Shown one piece after another: positions 28,203 to 37,549 of a DNA stretch of 64,000 nucleotides (its first letter is position 1; the number at the start of each line of letters is the position of its first letter). This DNA is from Okeania sp. KiyG1 (GTDB taxonomy: Bacteria; Cyanobacteriota; Cyanobacteriia; Cyanobacteriales; Microcoleaceae): the NCBI RefSeq assembly GCF_014132355.1, contig NZ_BLZO01000094.1:124001-188000 (forward strand), given 5' to 3'. A program made the translations under genes and the position numbers. The notes below the pieces were generated by a model. That model worked only from the letters and a program-made list of their open reading frames with translations, had not been told where the DNA came from and did not search any database.

Positions 28203-29164
28203 TGAGTTATAGCAGGTTTCAAATCAGTGAAGTACACCTGTAGCGGGCAAGATGCTCCACTACAAAAATTGGCGTTGGTGAATTTAGCTATGATTTTCGT
28301 GTTTAGGGAATAGGGAATAGGGAATAGGGAATAGGTAGGGACTTGCATCCAAGGTCCCTACAGACCTTGATTACGGTTCGCCCAAATATCTTAATTCTTA
28401 TGTTGATTCACCAACGCCCAAAAATTTTATTTAAACCTCGCCTTTGAGAGCGATATCTTAGTTTAATATTTGTACTTCATATATAGCACCTTATTGAAAA
28501 CTAGACAAAGCTAGACATTTGCCATCGGTGAGTGCAAATGATTTCGTGGCTCACCCGTTTCAATGTGTACTTGCACAGAAAGTTGATGTTCCGCCCATAA
28601 ACTATGGGTGAGGATACCCTCAAGGGCTTTCCGACCTTGAAAAAGTTGAGTCCTCCGAATACGATGCAGGAGGAGATTAGAAAAACTGCGATCGCGAATA
28701 TCTGGCACGGGAGCAAGATGCTCCCACTGTTCTTGTAATAAAAATAATGGCAATGCGCGATCGCCCATTTCTGTTTGTTTCAATCTTAGATAAGTTTCCA
28801 CTTCTTTAAAAAAGCATGGTATTAGCACTTTGTAGGTTGGGTTGAGTCCGCGTTAATTGCCCCCTAAAATCCCCCAAAATTGGGGGACTTTTAGAAGCAA
28901 ATTGACTCTTGTTCCCCCCCAAAGTTGGCTTGCTCGGGGGGCAAATTTCAGTAGCACTTTGTAGGTTGGGTTGAGTCCGCGTTAGCGCAGCTTATCCGGA
29001 GGATAAACCCAACAAGGGACTCCTATCTGTTGGGTTGCGCTACACCTATTAAAAGAACTTTTTGATGAATTGTCACAAAAAAAACCCAACAAGGAACTTC
29101 TATCTGTTGGGTTGCGCTACCGCTTAACCCAACCTACTAAGGTCTTTTGAGATTTAGCTGTCAG
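28203..29164. other. Repeat-rich spacer before the CRISPR array
   Basis: GGGAATA heptads lie at ~28304-28335. A GTAGGTTGGGTTGAGTCCGC unit occurs at ~28832 and ~28962 (with shared upstream TAGCACTTT), and its complement AACCCAACCTAC lies at ~29128, making a large inverted-repeat structure. ACCCAACAAGGxACTxCTAT with GTTGGGTTGCGCTAC is also duplicated (~29007 and ~29080). These are non-coding elements of types widespread in cyanobacteria. Confidence 0.6.
28511..28828 (-). CDS. Uncertain ORF, possible decayed gene with repeat inside
   Basis: A 105-codon open frame. The middle (LLQEQWEHLAPVPDIRDRSF) comes from a GGGAGCAAGATGCTCCC repeat found elsewhere at 32.8 and 53.3 kb. The outer parts (VETYLRLKQTEMGDRALPLF, HSLWAEHQLSVQVHIETGE) have protein-like composition but match no family I recognise. 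It could be a gene remnant carrying a repeat, or chance. Confidence 0.25.
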   Translation of the reverse strand: MLIPCFFKEVETYLRLKQTEMGDRALPLFLLQEQWEHLAPVPDIRDRSFSNLLLHRIRRTQLFQGRKALEGILTHSLWAEHQLSVQVHIETGEPRNHLHSPMANV

Positions 29165-30515
29165 GTTTCAATCCCTAATAGGGATTAGGGTAATTTTCCA
29201 CAAGAATTAGCTATCGGAAATCAAGCTGATTTTGTAGTTTCAATCCCTAATAGGGATTAGGGTAATTTTCCACCATTTGCTGATGGCTCTTATGTATTGG
29301 TACTCAATGGGTTTCAATCCCTAATAGGGATTAGGGTAATTTTCCACCAAAAAATAAAACCGAATATTTAGATTTAGTTGAATCTAATGTTTCAATCCCT
29401 AATAGGGATTAGGGTAAGTTTCCACATTTAATTCTTATGCGGGTGGAGTAAAAGTAAGTCATCCGTTTCAATCCCTAATAGGGATTAGGGTAAGTTTCCA
29501 CTTTTTATATCCTAAGTCTTTTGCTAATTGCCGTCTTTGTTTCAATCCCTAATAGGGATTAGGGTAAGTTTCCACAAAATCAACAAAAACCTCGAAAGCT
29601 AAATACCTCGTTTCAATCCCTAATAGGGATTAGGGTAAGTTTCCACGAATGAGGGAATGAGCAATTCTCAAATCCTTAATGCAATAGTTTCAATCCCTAA
29701 TAGGGATTAGGGTAAGTTTCCACTGACGGAAAAATCAACCTTTTAATTTGGGATACTGTTTCAATCCCTAATAGGGATTAGGGTAAGTTTCCACGGATTG
29801 GCAGTTTATCGTTAGGTGCCTTGTTGTCTGCGTTTCAATCCCTAATAGGGATTAGGGTAAGTTTCCACTGTAGGATAAAAACGACGAAAACGATAAACAA
29901 AAGGGTTTCAATCCCTAATAGGGATTAGGGTAAGTTTCCACTAAGAGAACCCCGAGGACTTCTCCACAAACGGATGTTTCAATCCCTAATAGGGATTAGG
30001 GTAAGTTTCCACAAGAGTGGTGATAAATTCATGTACAAGAGTCTTCGTTTCAATCCCTAATAGGGATTAGGGTAAGTTTCCACCTAGAGTAGCAGCTAGA
30101 GTGCTAGAAAAGATAAAGTTTCAATCCCTAATAGGGATTAGGGTAAGTTTCCACTATAGGATTTATGTCTGGTATTCTGGGAGATATGATGTTTCAATCC
30201 CTAATAGGGATTAGGGTAAGTTTCCACCAAATCACTACTAGAACTAATTGAAATGGAATTAGTTTCAATCCCTAATAGGGATTAGGGTAAGTTTCCACCT
30301 CATTTACAGATGGCAATTAAACGCACTAATTGGTTTCAATCCCTAATAGGGATTAGGGTAAGTTTCCACGCAGAAATATAAGAATCCAGGTTAGGTCGTC
30401 TTAGTTTCAATCCCTAATAGGGATTAGGGTAAGTTTCCACGATTTCTCAATATTATAGCCAGGTCAATAAAGAGTTGCGTTTCAATCCCTAATAGGGATT
30501 AGGGTAAGTTTCCAC
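29165..30515 (-). CRISPR. CRISPR array, 19 repeats of 37 bp, 18 spacers
   Basis: Repeats start at 29165, 29237, 29311, 29389, 29465, 29539, 29610, 29687, 29758, 29832, 29905, 29976, 30047, 30118, 30191, 30262, 30333, 30404 and 30479. Spacers are about 34-41 bp. On the plus strand a repeat begins GTTTCAATCCCTAATAGGG and ends GTTTCCAC. Read on the minus strand it ends GGGATTGAAAC, the usual 3' end of type I/III repeats that gives the ATTGAAAC crRNA handle. The first three repeats (29165-29347) share a G to T change, as expected at the old trailer end. Leader and transcription start are therefore probably right of 30515, running leftward. No cas gene is in the window. Spacers show no match to the window that I noticed. 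Confidence 0.97.
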
Positions 30516-30724
30516 TGCCGGATTCTAGAACCCAGGCCATATTTAATTTTCAAGGTACATTTGCGACGTACATCTATAAATATAGCATTTCCAGCCACAG
30601 CTCCGCAATAGGCCACAGAAAAAAACAGCCAAAACCCTTGCCAAATAAGCATTTGCAAAATTGCGACGACCGCCTCAACTACTCCACCAACATCAAACCC
30701 TTGCCCAAACTTAACTTCAGCCAT
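30482..30724 (-). CDS. Uncertain small membrane ORF reading into the CRISPR array
   Basis: An 80-codon frame from ATG 30724, with AGAAGGGG about eight bases before it. It encodes a hydrophobic segment (VVEAVVAILQMLIWQGFWLF and SVAYCGAVAGNAIFI) and ends inside the last CRISPR repeat. The ribosome site and membrane-like composition argue for a gene; the end inside the array and its place in the expected leader argue against. It may be a gene truncated when the array formed. Confidence 0.3.
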   Translation of the reverse strand: MAEVKFGQGFDVGGVVEAVVAILQMLIWQGFWLFFSVAYCGAVAGNAIFIDVRRKCTLKIKYGLGSRIRQWKLTLIPIRD

Positions 30725-30920
30725 TTTTTTTCACCCCTTCTGTTCTACAGCTACTGATCGTCGCAAATCAACCCCTTATCTCAAACTCACTATCAACAAT
30801 ATGGCCAGTCCGGAAACCATTAAGAAAAAAAGGATATATTAATAGGAGTAACAAATTAAACAAAACTCTTGACAAATTACAGTTAGTTTGATACCAAAAT
30901 AACCCAGAGGATAAAATTAA
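30516..30920. other. Probable CRISPR leader and promoter region of the bilin lyase gene
   Basis: This AT-rich region borders the leader-proximal repeat on the left. The part nearest the lyase gene (30820-30920) has TTGACA-type sequence at ~30869 (CTTGACAAATTACAG) and AGAGGATAAAATTA before the ATG. A -35-like TTGACA with TATAAT-like elements is only suggested. Confidence 0.35.
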
Positions 30921-31487
30921 ATGGAATTAGGCGTAAAGAACACCACACAAACATTAGAAATTGCAGACTCAAGAATCACTGAATATTTTCAACGCTCCGA
31001 AGGTCAATGGCATTCCGAAAGACGTTACTACACTTTACCCGAAGGAAATACCCAAGAAATTGTCAGTCATTTAACAATTAAATTTCTCAAGCTAGGAAGT
31101 CCAGAACTTATAGAATTAGCCAAGCTCCATAAACTACAAAATCCTGAAACAGCTATGATTTGTGGTTCATTAGTCAGTTGGCTTAGTCAAGATTCTGTAT
31201 CGGGTAAGAAACAGTCTGAAGGGTCAACAATATTTGGAGTTCGAGGCTTAATTTTGTATCGCGATCGCGCTTTTGCCACTATTAACCCCATCATAGCTAA
31301 ATATCGTCTATCCGATCCTAACACATTATGTCTCAGAACAGAGTACAATGGGTCTGTATTTGAGGAAGAAATTAAACAAATCGGCCATAAATACCGGACA
31401 CGGCAAACTATTATTTCCCGTGCGGGCGAACAAAAAATGATTGGTCAATATCTAGAAAAACGTATATTAAGTAATCAGAAAAAGTGA
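30921..31487 (+). CDS. CpcS/CpeS-type phycobiliprotein lyase
   Basis: A 188-residue protein with the lipocalin-like lyase pattern: ITEYFQRSEGQWHSERRYYTL, then SGKKQSEGSTIFGV, LCLRTEYNGSVFEEEIKQI, RTRQTIISRAGEQKMIGQY and LEKR. These features are typical of CpcS/CpcU/CpeS members. The family attaches bilins to the Cys-82/84 site of phycocyanin, allophycocyanin and related subunits in the cytoplasm. Which of S, U or T subtype cannot be settled here. AGAGG lies 14 bases before the ATG. It overlaps the following lipoprotein gene by four bases. Confidence 0.82.
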   Translation: MELGVKNTTQTLEIADSRITEYFQRSEGQWHSERRYYTLPEGNTQEIVSHLTIKFLKLGSPELIELAKLHKLQNPETAMICGSLVSWLSQDSVSGKKQSEGSTIFGVRGLILYRDRAFATINPIIAKYRLSDPNTLCLRTEYNGSVFEEEIKQIGHKYRTRQTIISRAGEQKMIGQYLEKRILSNQKK

Positions 31488-32638
31488 AGCGACGGAATTT
31501 TTTAATCGGAGCTACAGCGATAACTTTAGCTGAATTTTTAGCAGGATGTGAGACTCAGGGAGATTTGAATATTCAACTGTTAAAAAACACTATTCCTGCT
31601 CAAATGGTGTCAAGGTTTAAGAGGGAATTAACATCTCAGTCTACATTAAATTTTAAACCCCAGGAAAATTTAACAGAATTATTTTCTCTGCTGCAAAGTT
31701 GGCAGAGGAAACTTTTATTAGAAGAGCAAAAATCATCTACAGAACAAACAAAAAATATAAACATTGCTAATCTTGTTACTTTAGGAGATTATTGGTTAGC
31801 AAATGCAATTAAACAAGAATTAATTCAACCTCTTAATTCTGAAAGTTTACAAAATTGGAATAATTTGCCGAAAAAATGGCAAGAGTTAGTTAAGCGTAAT
31901 AATCAAGGTTATGCAGACCCCGAAGGGAAAATTTGGGCAGCACCTTATCAATGGGGTACAACATTAATTGCTTATCGAGTTGATAAGTTTAAAGCTTTGG
32001 GATGGCAACCTACAGACTGGAGCGATCTATGGAAAGAAGAATTACGCCATAGATTTTCTTTGTTAAATCAACCTAGAGAAGTTATTGGTTTAACTCTGAA
32101 AAAATTGGGTAAGTCTTATAATGCTAAAAATCTGAGTAAAGTTGAAAATTTAAAATCGGAACTGGTTAAACTAAATCAACAAGTTAAATATTACGCTTCC
32201 AATAATTATTTACAATCTCTAATTATTGGAGATACTTGGTTAGCTGTTGGTTGGTCTAACGATATTTTACCACTGATTAAAACCCGCAAAGATATTGCTG
32301 CGGTAATACCTAAATCTGGTACAGCTTTATGGTCTAATTTATGGGTAAAACCTGCTGCAACTGTGGAGACTTCTTTAACAGAAAAATGGATTGATTTTTG
32401 TTGGGAAACTGAGATAGCAGAACAAATGTCTTTAATAACTCAGACTACTTCTCCAATTATACCAGGGATAAATCCAACTGAATTAACTTCAGAAATTAAA
32501 GATAATTCTTTATTATTACCTCCAGAAGATATTCTAGAAAAAAGTGATTTTCTCTATCCACTGGCAGATAGTACCATTGAACAATATAGGCAATTATGGC
32601 GAGAAATTCGTCTATTTGTTGGGATGAAATCTGGTTAA
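31484..32638 (+). CDS. Extracellular solute-binding lipoprotein (PotD-like)
   Basis: 384 residues from GTG 31484, overlapping the lyase stop (GTGA). MKRRNFLIGATAITLAEFLA then GC gives a twin-Arg-like signal with lipobox cysteine C22. The mature part has the fold markers of family-1/8 binding proteins: NLVTLGDYWLANAIKQELIQ, KIWAAPYQWGTTLIAYRVDK and IIGDTWLAVGWSNDILPLIK. It resembles the spermidine/putrescine-type periplasmic component, but no permease or ATPase gene is adjacent, so it would work with a transporter elsewhere or in another role. Coupling to a bilin lyase is odd and probably only positional. Confidence 0.82.
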   Translation: MKRRNFLIGATAITLAEFLAGCETQGDLNIQLLKNTIPAQMVSRFKRELTSQSTLNFKPQENLTELFSLLQSWQRKLLLEEQKSSTEQTKNINIANLVTLGDYWLANAIKQELIQPLNSESLQNWNNLPKKWQELVKRNNQGYADPEGKIWAAPYQWGTTLIAYRVDKFKALGWQPTDWSDLWKEELRHRFSLLNQPREVIGLTLKKLGKSYNAKNLSKVENLKSELVKLNQQVKYYASNNYLQSLIIGDTWLAVGWSNDILPLIKTRKDIAAVIPKSGTALWSNLWVKPAATVETSLTEKWIDFCWETEIAEQMSLITQTTSPIIPGINPTELTSEIKDNSLLLPPEDILEKSDFLYPLADSTIEQYRQLWREIRLFVGMKSG

Positions 32639-33321
32639 ATATTTGGTAGTCCTGCATAGTCAGGAATTACGCAAATTGACTTTGAAACCACAATCTGTAG
32701 GGGCTAATGGTATTTGTCCTTGCTATATGTAGAGTCTCTGTGTAAGTTTTGATAGTAATGGTATACAAGGAACAAGGGATGTTTGGCACGGGAGCAAGAT
32801 GCTCCCACTGTTCTCGTAACAAAAATAAGGGATGCTTGGCACGGGAGCAAGATGCTCCCACTGCTGTATATCGTAACAAAAATAATGGAATGCACCACTA
32901 CTAATTCTTCTAAAAATTGTTTGAAAAATTGGGAGTAAAGAAATCTAGTTACCGAATTATTAATTATTAATTATTAATTATTAATTATTAATTATTAAAT
33001 AATTTTGGTTTAAAGCATCCCCTTTTAAGGGGAAAAAAGCGGTTGAGGGATGGCGAGGTCTCCTCGCCATATCCAATCAACCAAGACAGCGGTCGTTTTG
33101 CTTCGCATAACTACGTTAACGGCTGTCGCCGACATGTTTGCGTAGCATGACAAACGGAAAAAGCGGAGCTTCCCGTAGGGTGGAATGGGGAGGAAACCTG
33201 CGCCATATCCAATCGACCAAGAGAAGAAATAATATTTCTTTATATTCAATTCCGTAACGGTTTTAACCAGAGGTAATTATCCATTATCCATTATCCATTA
33301 TCCACTAATGAAGCTCAATAT
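32639..33321. other. Intergenic stretch with duplicated REP-like units
   Basis: A ~55-60-bp unit, GGCACGGGAGCAAGATGCTC with CCACTG and CGTAACAAAAATAA, occurs twice in tandem at ~32776-32885. ATTATTA heptads lie at ~32958-32998. Two copies of CCATATCCAATC with ACCAAGA flank a GC-rich block at 33055-33225. TTATCCA heptads lie at ~33280-33303. No gene is seen. Confidence 0.65.
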
Positions 33322-33846
33322 TCACTCTCCTGTAGTGATAAATTCAAAATCTTTAGGTAGACTAAATAAACTTCTACCAAATCTATAATCAATTTCTACA
33401 TTACAATTTAATGGAGCAGTTTCAAAGTTACAAAAATAGGCAGCAATTGGTTTTTTATTACGAGGTTCGCATACTTGTAAGTTATAGCCATATTGTCTAG
33501 CTACATTGCCAAAATGATTAATAAATTTATAACGTTCTAGGTAGCCTTGATTATCCCAATTTAATTTTCTGACTACCAAAATTACCCAATTATCATCAGA
33601 GTCAACAAACCAAGTATAAATAAGTTCTTCACCAAAGAAATCTTGGGTTAACCACAGACTAGGAATACTTGGTTGAGTTTGAGATAAAGGAGGTTGGGGT
33701 AGTTGAGAAATTTCGTTTCTCGGACAGGTGGGAAAAATAACTTTTGGTGTGGCAGTGGCACTCAGAAGGAGGAGGGAAGAAGGAAGAAATAAGAAAGAAG
33801 AAATAAGAAAGAAGAGGGAAGAAGGAATAAGTAAAAATTTAGTCAT
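33322..33846 (-). CDS. Secreted hypothetical protein with repeat-encoded signal peptide
   Basis: A 174-residue protein from ATG 33846. MTKFLLIPSSLFFLISSFLF plus PSSLLLLSATA makes a strong signal peptide, and its hydrophobic core is encoded by the same AAGAAGGAAGAAAT heptad-type repeats that fill the upstream region. The mature domain (~35-174) has two Cys pairs (FPTCPRN, LQVCEPRN, YFCNF, LNCNVEI) and aromatic strands (IYTWFVDSDDNWVILVVRKL). I recognise no family. Secretion to the periplasm or outside is likely. The start codon region is amplified upstream. Confidence 0.6.
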   Translation of the reverse strand: MTKFLLIPSSLFFLISSFLFLPSSLLLLSATATPKVIFPTCPRNEISQLPQPPLSQTQPSIPSLWLTQDFFGEELIYTWFVDSDDNWVILVVRKLNWDNQGYLERYKFINHFGNVARQYGYNLQVCEPRNKKPIAAYFCNFETAPLNCNVEIDYRFGRSLFSLPKDFEFITTGE

Positions 33847-34372
33847 TATTCAGAAGGAAGAAGAAATAAGGAATAAGGAATAAGTAAAAATTTAGTCATT
33901 ATTCAGAAGGAAGAAGAAATAAGAAAGAAGAGGGAAGAAGGAATAAGTAAAAATTTAATCATTATTCAGAAGCAAGAAGAAATAAGGAAGAATAAATAAG
34001 TAAAAATTTAGTCATTATTCAGAAGCAAGAAGGAAGAAGGAAGAAGGAATAAGTAAAAATTTAATCATTATTCAGAAGCAAGAAGGAAGAAGGAATAAGT
34101 AAAAATTTAGTCATTATTCAGAAGCAAGAAGGAAGAAGGAATAAGGAATAAGGAAGAAGTAAAAATTTAATCATTATTCAGAAGAAAGAAGGAATAAGGA
34201 AGAAGGAAGAAGTAAAAATTTAATCATTATTCAGAAGGAAGAATAAATAAGGAATAAGGAATAAGGAATAAGGAATAAGGAATAAGGAACAAGTAAAAAT
34301 TTAGTCATTATTCAGAAGGAAGAAGGAAGAAGGAAGAAGGAAGAAGGAAGAAGGAAGAAGGAAGAAGGAAGA
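33780..34372. repeat. Tandem array of the gene start region with AAGGAAG heptads
   Basis: Nine copies of AGTAAAAATTTAxTCATTATT, one being the actual start of the secreted gene, at about 33834, 33882, 33945, 33999, 34051, 34097, 34157, 34211 and 34291. Each copy on the minus strand reads ATGACTAAATTTTTACTT (MTKFLL). They are separated by variable runs of GGAAGAA/GGAATAA/GAAATAA heptads, and the block ends in a pure AGGAAGA run at ~34318-34372. Confidence 0.9.
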
Positions 34373-34785
34373 GAAAAAAAATTAGTAATCATTTGATATT
34401 CAACATCAAGCTTGAGTAGAAAAGGCAGAAGTTGCACAAAATATAGCAGAAAAAAAGCAATAGGGAATAGGCAACAGTGAAAACTGTCTAAAGATAATTA
34501 CAGCAAATTTCAACTATATGAAGTACAGATATTAACAATTAAATATTTGTAGTGCGAGCATCTTGCTCGCTATGGGTATATTTCACAAAGATGGAATCTG
34601 CTTTATATGTTGCGGAGCAAAACGCCCCTACAGAATGAATCAAATACAGTCCGATTTTTTTCCACTTTTCTCTATACCATATTCCCTACTATAACAATCA
34701 AGAATCAGATGTGATAATTTGATTGCTTCGGTGTTTCCCATTCCCTATTCTCTATTCCCTATTCCCTATTCCCTAGCGCTATATA
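34373..34785. other. Intergenic stretch downstream of dprA
   Basis: Contains GAGCATCTTGCTCGC (~34555), a REP-like remnant (GCGGAGCAAAACGCCCCTAC, ~34613-34632), and TTCCCTA heptads (~34742-34772). No gene or clear terminator is seen. Confidence 0.5.
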
Positions 34786-35928
34786 TTAATTTTTTTGATA
34801 ACGCATTCCTGGTAACTGAGTAACTAACCCTAATAACTCCAACTGTAATAAAGAACTAGAAACATCTCCAGGTGATAAACCTGTTTTTTGAACAACTAAA
34901 TCTACAGGAATAGCTTCACTAGAAATATGTTGAAAAACCTTCGCTAAAAGAGGTTCTAAATCTGGAATAGAATCCCGTTTTTTCTCCTCAAATAAAGATA
35001 ATTGTTGAGGAGGTTCTACCACATCAATATCTAACGGTGGTATTGCTCCTAACATTTCTAATAACTTATCCATAGTAATCGGAATTACCTCCGCACCATG
35101 ATTAATTAACTGCAAACAACCATAAGATTTTTCATCATCCAAACGAGCAGGTAAAACATACACATCTCGACAAAATTCATTTGCCATATCTGCAGTAATT
35201 AAAGCACCCGACCTTTGAGGAGCTTCCATCACTAAAACTGCCCTACTTAATCCTGCAATAATTCTGTTACGTTGAGGAAAATGTTTAGAATTTGGTCTCG
35301 TACCTGCCGGATATTCACTCACAACCAACCCCTGTTTAATAACCTTTTCCGCAAGAGTTTTATTTTCCTTCGGGTAAACTGTATCAACCCCATTACCAAA
35401 AACAGCAATTGTTCGCCCCCCTGCTTCTAAACAAGCACTATGTGCCTCAGTATCAATTCCCATAGCTAGTCCAGAAACAATAGTAAACCCACTTTTTGCC
35501 AAGGTCGAACTTATTTTCCGAGTCCAACGACGACCATATTCCGTGGGGTAGCGAGTGCCGACTATTCCTACCGTCGGAGTAATACCTAGAATTTCTTGGG
35601 GGTCAACTATACCTCGATAATACAGCAGAGCAGGGGGTGTCGGAATTTCTTGCAAAAGGCGTGGATAGTCTGGGTCTGCTGGAGTCCAGAAATCAGGATT
35701 TTTGGCCGTGTGTTCTTCTATCAGTTGTTTTGGGTCGAGCCGCGATCGCTCTTCCACTACTTTCTCTATCTTCTGGCGGCCAAATCCTGGCACTTGGCCT
35801 AATTCTTTAGGGCTGGCCGTCCAAGCTACTGCTAAAGTCTCGAATTGTTGTTTGAGTCGTTGTAGAGCAATTGGACCTATACCACTAATTTTGGCCCATG
35901 CCAGCCAGTAGGCACGTTCTTCTATCAA
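34786..35928 (-). CDS. dprA: DNA-processing protein DprA
   Basis: 380 residues; TTG 35928 is the start, preceded by GAGGAG at seven bases. N-terminal HhH-type region (SGIGPIALQRLKQQF, VPGFGRQKIEKV), then the Rossmann-like DprA domain (~80-300): VGIVGTRYPTEYGRRWT, FTIVSGLAMGIDTEAHSACL, GGRTIAVFGNGVDTVYP, FPQRNRIIAGLSRAVLVME and SGALITADMANEF. A C-terminal winged-helix-like domain (IPVDLVVQKTGLSPGDVSSS) follows. DprA loads RecA on incoming single-stranded DNA during natural transformation in the cytoplasm. The length is normal and all parts are present. Confidence 0.97.
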   Translation of the reverse strand: MIEERAYWLAWAKISGIGPIALQRLKQQFETLAVAWTASPKELGQVPGFGRQKIEKVVEERSRLDPKQLIEEHTAKNPDFWTPADPDYPRLLQEIPTPPALLYYRGIVDPQEILGITPTVGIVGTRYPTEYGRRWTRKISSTLAKSGFTIVSGLAMGIDTEAHSACLEAGGRTIAVFGNGVDTVYPKENKTLAEKVIKQGLVVSEYPAGTRPNSKHFPQRNRIIAGLSRAVLVMEAPQRSGALITADMANEFCRDVYVLPARLDDEKSYGCLQLINHGAEVIPITMDKLLEMLGAIPPLDIDVVEPPQQLSLFEEKKRDSIPDLEPLLAKVFQHISSEAIPVDLVVQKTGLSPGDVSSSLLQLELLGLVTQLPGMRYQKN

Positions 35929-36487
35929 TTATTTCTCCTCTTGAGCAATTGGTGTTTTTGAGATAGCAGTCAGCGGTCAGCAGTCAGCTATTCCTAGGTC
36001 ATGCTGCGCAAACAGCTTCTCTGGCGTGTATAGTGGAGGACATTGCAGGCAACGTCCCTACTTTATTGTCAAACGCCAAAGTAAAGAAGGTACTGCTATA
36101 TTTTATGGGTTCTGGCTCTCCCAGAATTTATCTAAAATCTAAAAGTAAATTTATTGATTTTTTCTTCAATCTATTATTGACGTTTTGTTCAACATTGATT
36201 AAAATATAAATATACAGCAAGGAACAAGTTGCTTAGGACATAGACTGATGATGAACCTCAGACAGGAAAATGTTTTACCCCTGTTCCCTATCCCTATTTC
36301 CTGTTATAGCAGTCGAAGCAATAGCTGAATGTTGTTTGCGGAGCATTCCGTAGGAAACGCTGATAGCTGATAGCTATACAAAGAAAGCTTTCAAACCTGA
36401 CTAATTTATCTAATTGGTAGCAGCTAATTTCTAAGCTGAAACCGAGGGATTTTCTGTGGAAATTTTGTCAAAAATTGGAGAAAAAAT
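35929..36487. other. Spacer between divergent dprA and VWA genes
   Basis: It should hold promoters for both genes. Repeats seen: GCGCAAACAG-type and TTTGCGGAGCATTCCGTAGG (~36341-36360, related copies near 41460 and 45630), plus AGCTGATAGCTATAC. GGAG seven bases before the VWA ATG is its ribosome site. Confidence 0.45.
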
Positions 36488-37168
36488 ATGACTAATAATA
36501 TAGAAGTAGTATTCAGCTTTGACACAACTGGCAGTATGTATCCTTGCCTAACTCAAGTACGCCGAAAAATCCAAAGTTCAGTAACTCGATTAATGTCAGA
36601 AATTCCTGGTATTCGGATTGGAATTATTGCTCATGGAGATTATTGCGATCGCCACTCTACTTATGTGACTAAACAATTAGAATTATCCCAAAATATAGAT
36701 GCTATTTGTAACTTTGTAGAAAGGGTAGGAAAGACAGGTGGTGGAGACGCGCCAGAATGTTATGAATTAGTATTACATCAAGCCCAATCTTTTGCTTGGA
36801 CTCCGAAAACTACCAAATCTTTAGTATTAATTGGAGACGATATTCCTCATCCACCTAGTCAAAATCCTCAGAAGCTAAATTGGCGAGAAGAAGTGAATAA
36901 ATTATCAGATATGGGAATTACAATTTATGGCGTACAAGCATTAAATCGTCGTCATGCCACGATGTTTTATCAAGAATTGGCAGAAAAATCGGGTGGGTTT
37001 CATATCAAGTTAGACCAATTTGCTTATATTAATGATTTATTTTTAGCAGTTTGTTATCAACAATCTTCAGATGAAGAGCTGCAAAGTTATGAACAAGAAA
37101 TTTTAGATATGGGGCGAATGAATCGTGGTTTAAATCAAATTTTTAATACCATGTTAAATCGAGAATAA
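36488..37168 (+). CDS. VWA-domain protein, N-terminal part before an in-frame stop
   Basis: 226 codons. A von Willebrand A domain fills residues 5-200: MIDAS motif D12-T-T-G-S in FSFDTTGSMYP, GIIAHGDYCD, KTGGGDAPECYELV and the distal LVLIGDDIPH. VWA domains bind metal and mediate protein contacts; the cellular role here is unknown. The tail is GLNQIFNTMLNRE and then TAA. The frame stays open after that stop and continues directly into a second domain, so the original protein was probably about 353 residues. GGAG precedes the ATG by seven bases. Confidence 0.85.
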   Translation: MTNNIEVVFSFDTTGSMYPCLTQVRRKIQSSVTRLMSEIPGIRIGIIAHGDYCDRHSTYVTKQLELSQNIDAICNFVERVGKTGGGDAPECYELVLHQAQSFAWTPKTTKSLVLIGDDIPHPPSQNPQKLNWREEVNKLSDMGITIYGVQALNRRHATMFYQELAEKSGGFHIKLDQFAYINDLFLAVCYQQSSDEELQSYEQEILDMGRMNRGLNQIFNTMLNRE

Positions 37169-37549
37169 ACCAGTATTTATGAGTCAGCATATTTGCGAGT
37201 TGTGACACCGGGAAGGTTCCAAGTATTAGAAGTGGATGAGAATAAACCGATTAAAAAATTTGTTCTAGAAAATGGTTTGACTTTCAATAAAGGGCGTGGT
37301 TTTTATGAGTTTACTAAGACCGAAACTATTCAAGGTAAAAAAGAAATTATTTTAATGGATCGAGCAACAGGAGATTTATTTGAAGGAGAATCTGCACGGG
37401 AAATTTTAGGTTTACCTCATGGTACAACAGTGCGAATTAAACCTAATAATTTGGAGAAATATGTGGTGTTTGTTCAGAGTACATCCGTGAATCGGAAATT
37501 AATTGGTGGAACTCGTTTTTTGTATGAAGTTGAAGATTGGAGTTTATAG
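37169..37549 (+). pseudogene. C-terminal domain of the VWA gene, after the in-frame TAA
   Basis: In the same frame as the VWA gene, the codons right after TAA read TSIYESAYLRVVTPGRFQVL, then ENGLTFNKGRGFYEFTKTE, EIILMDRATGDLFEG and YVVFVQSTSVNRKLIG. I recall this conserved domain as following VWA domains of this type. One base (GAA to TAA) would restore a single gene. An internal TTG at 37193 could start it separately, but there is no ribosome site. A sequencing error or stop-codon readthrough is possible. Confidence 0.6.
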
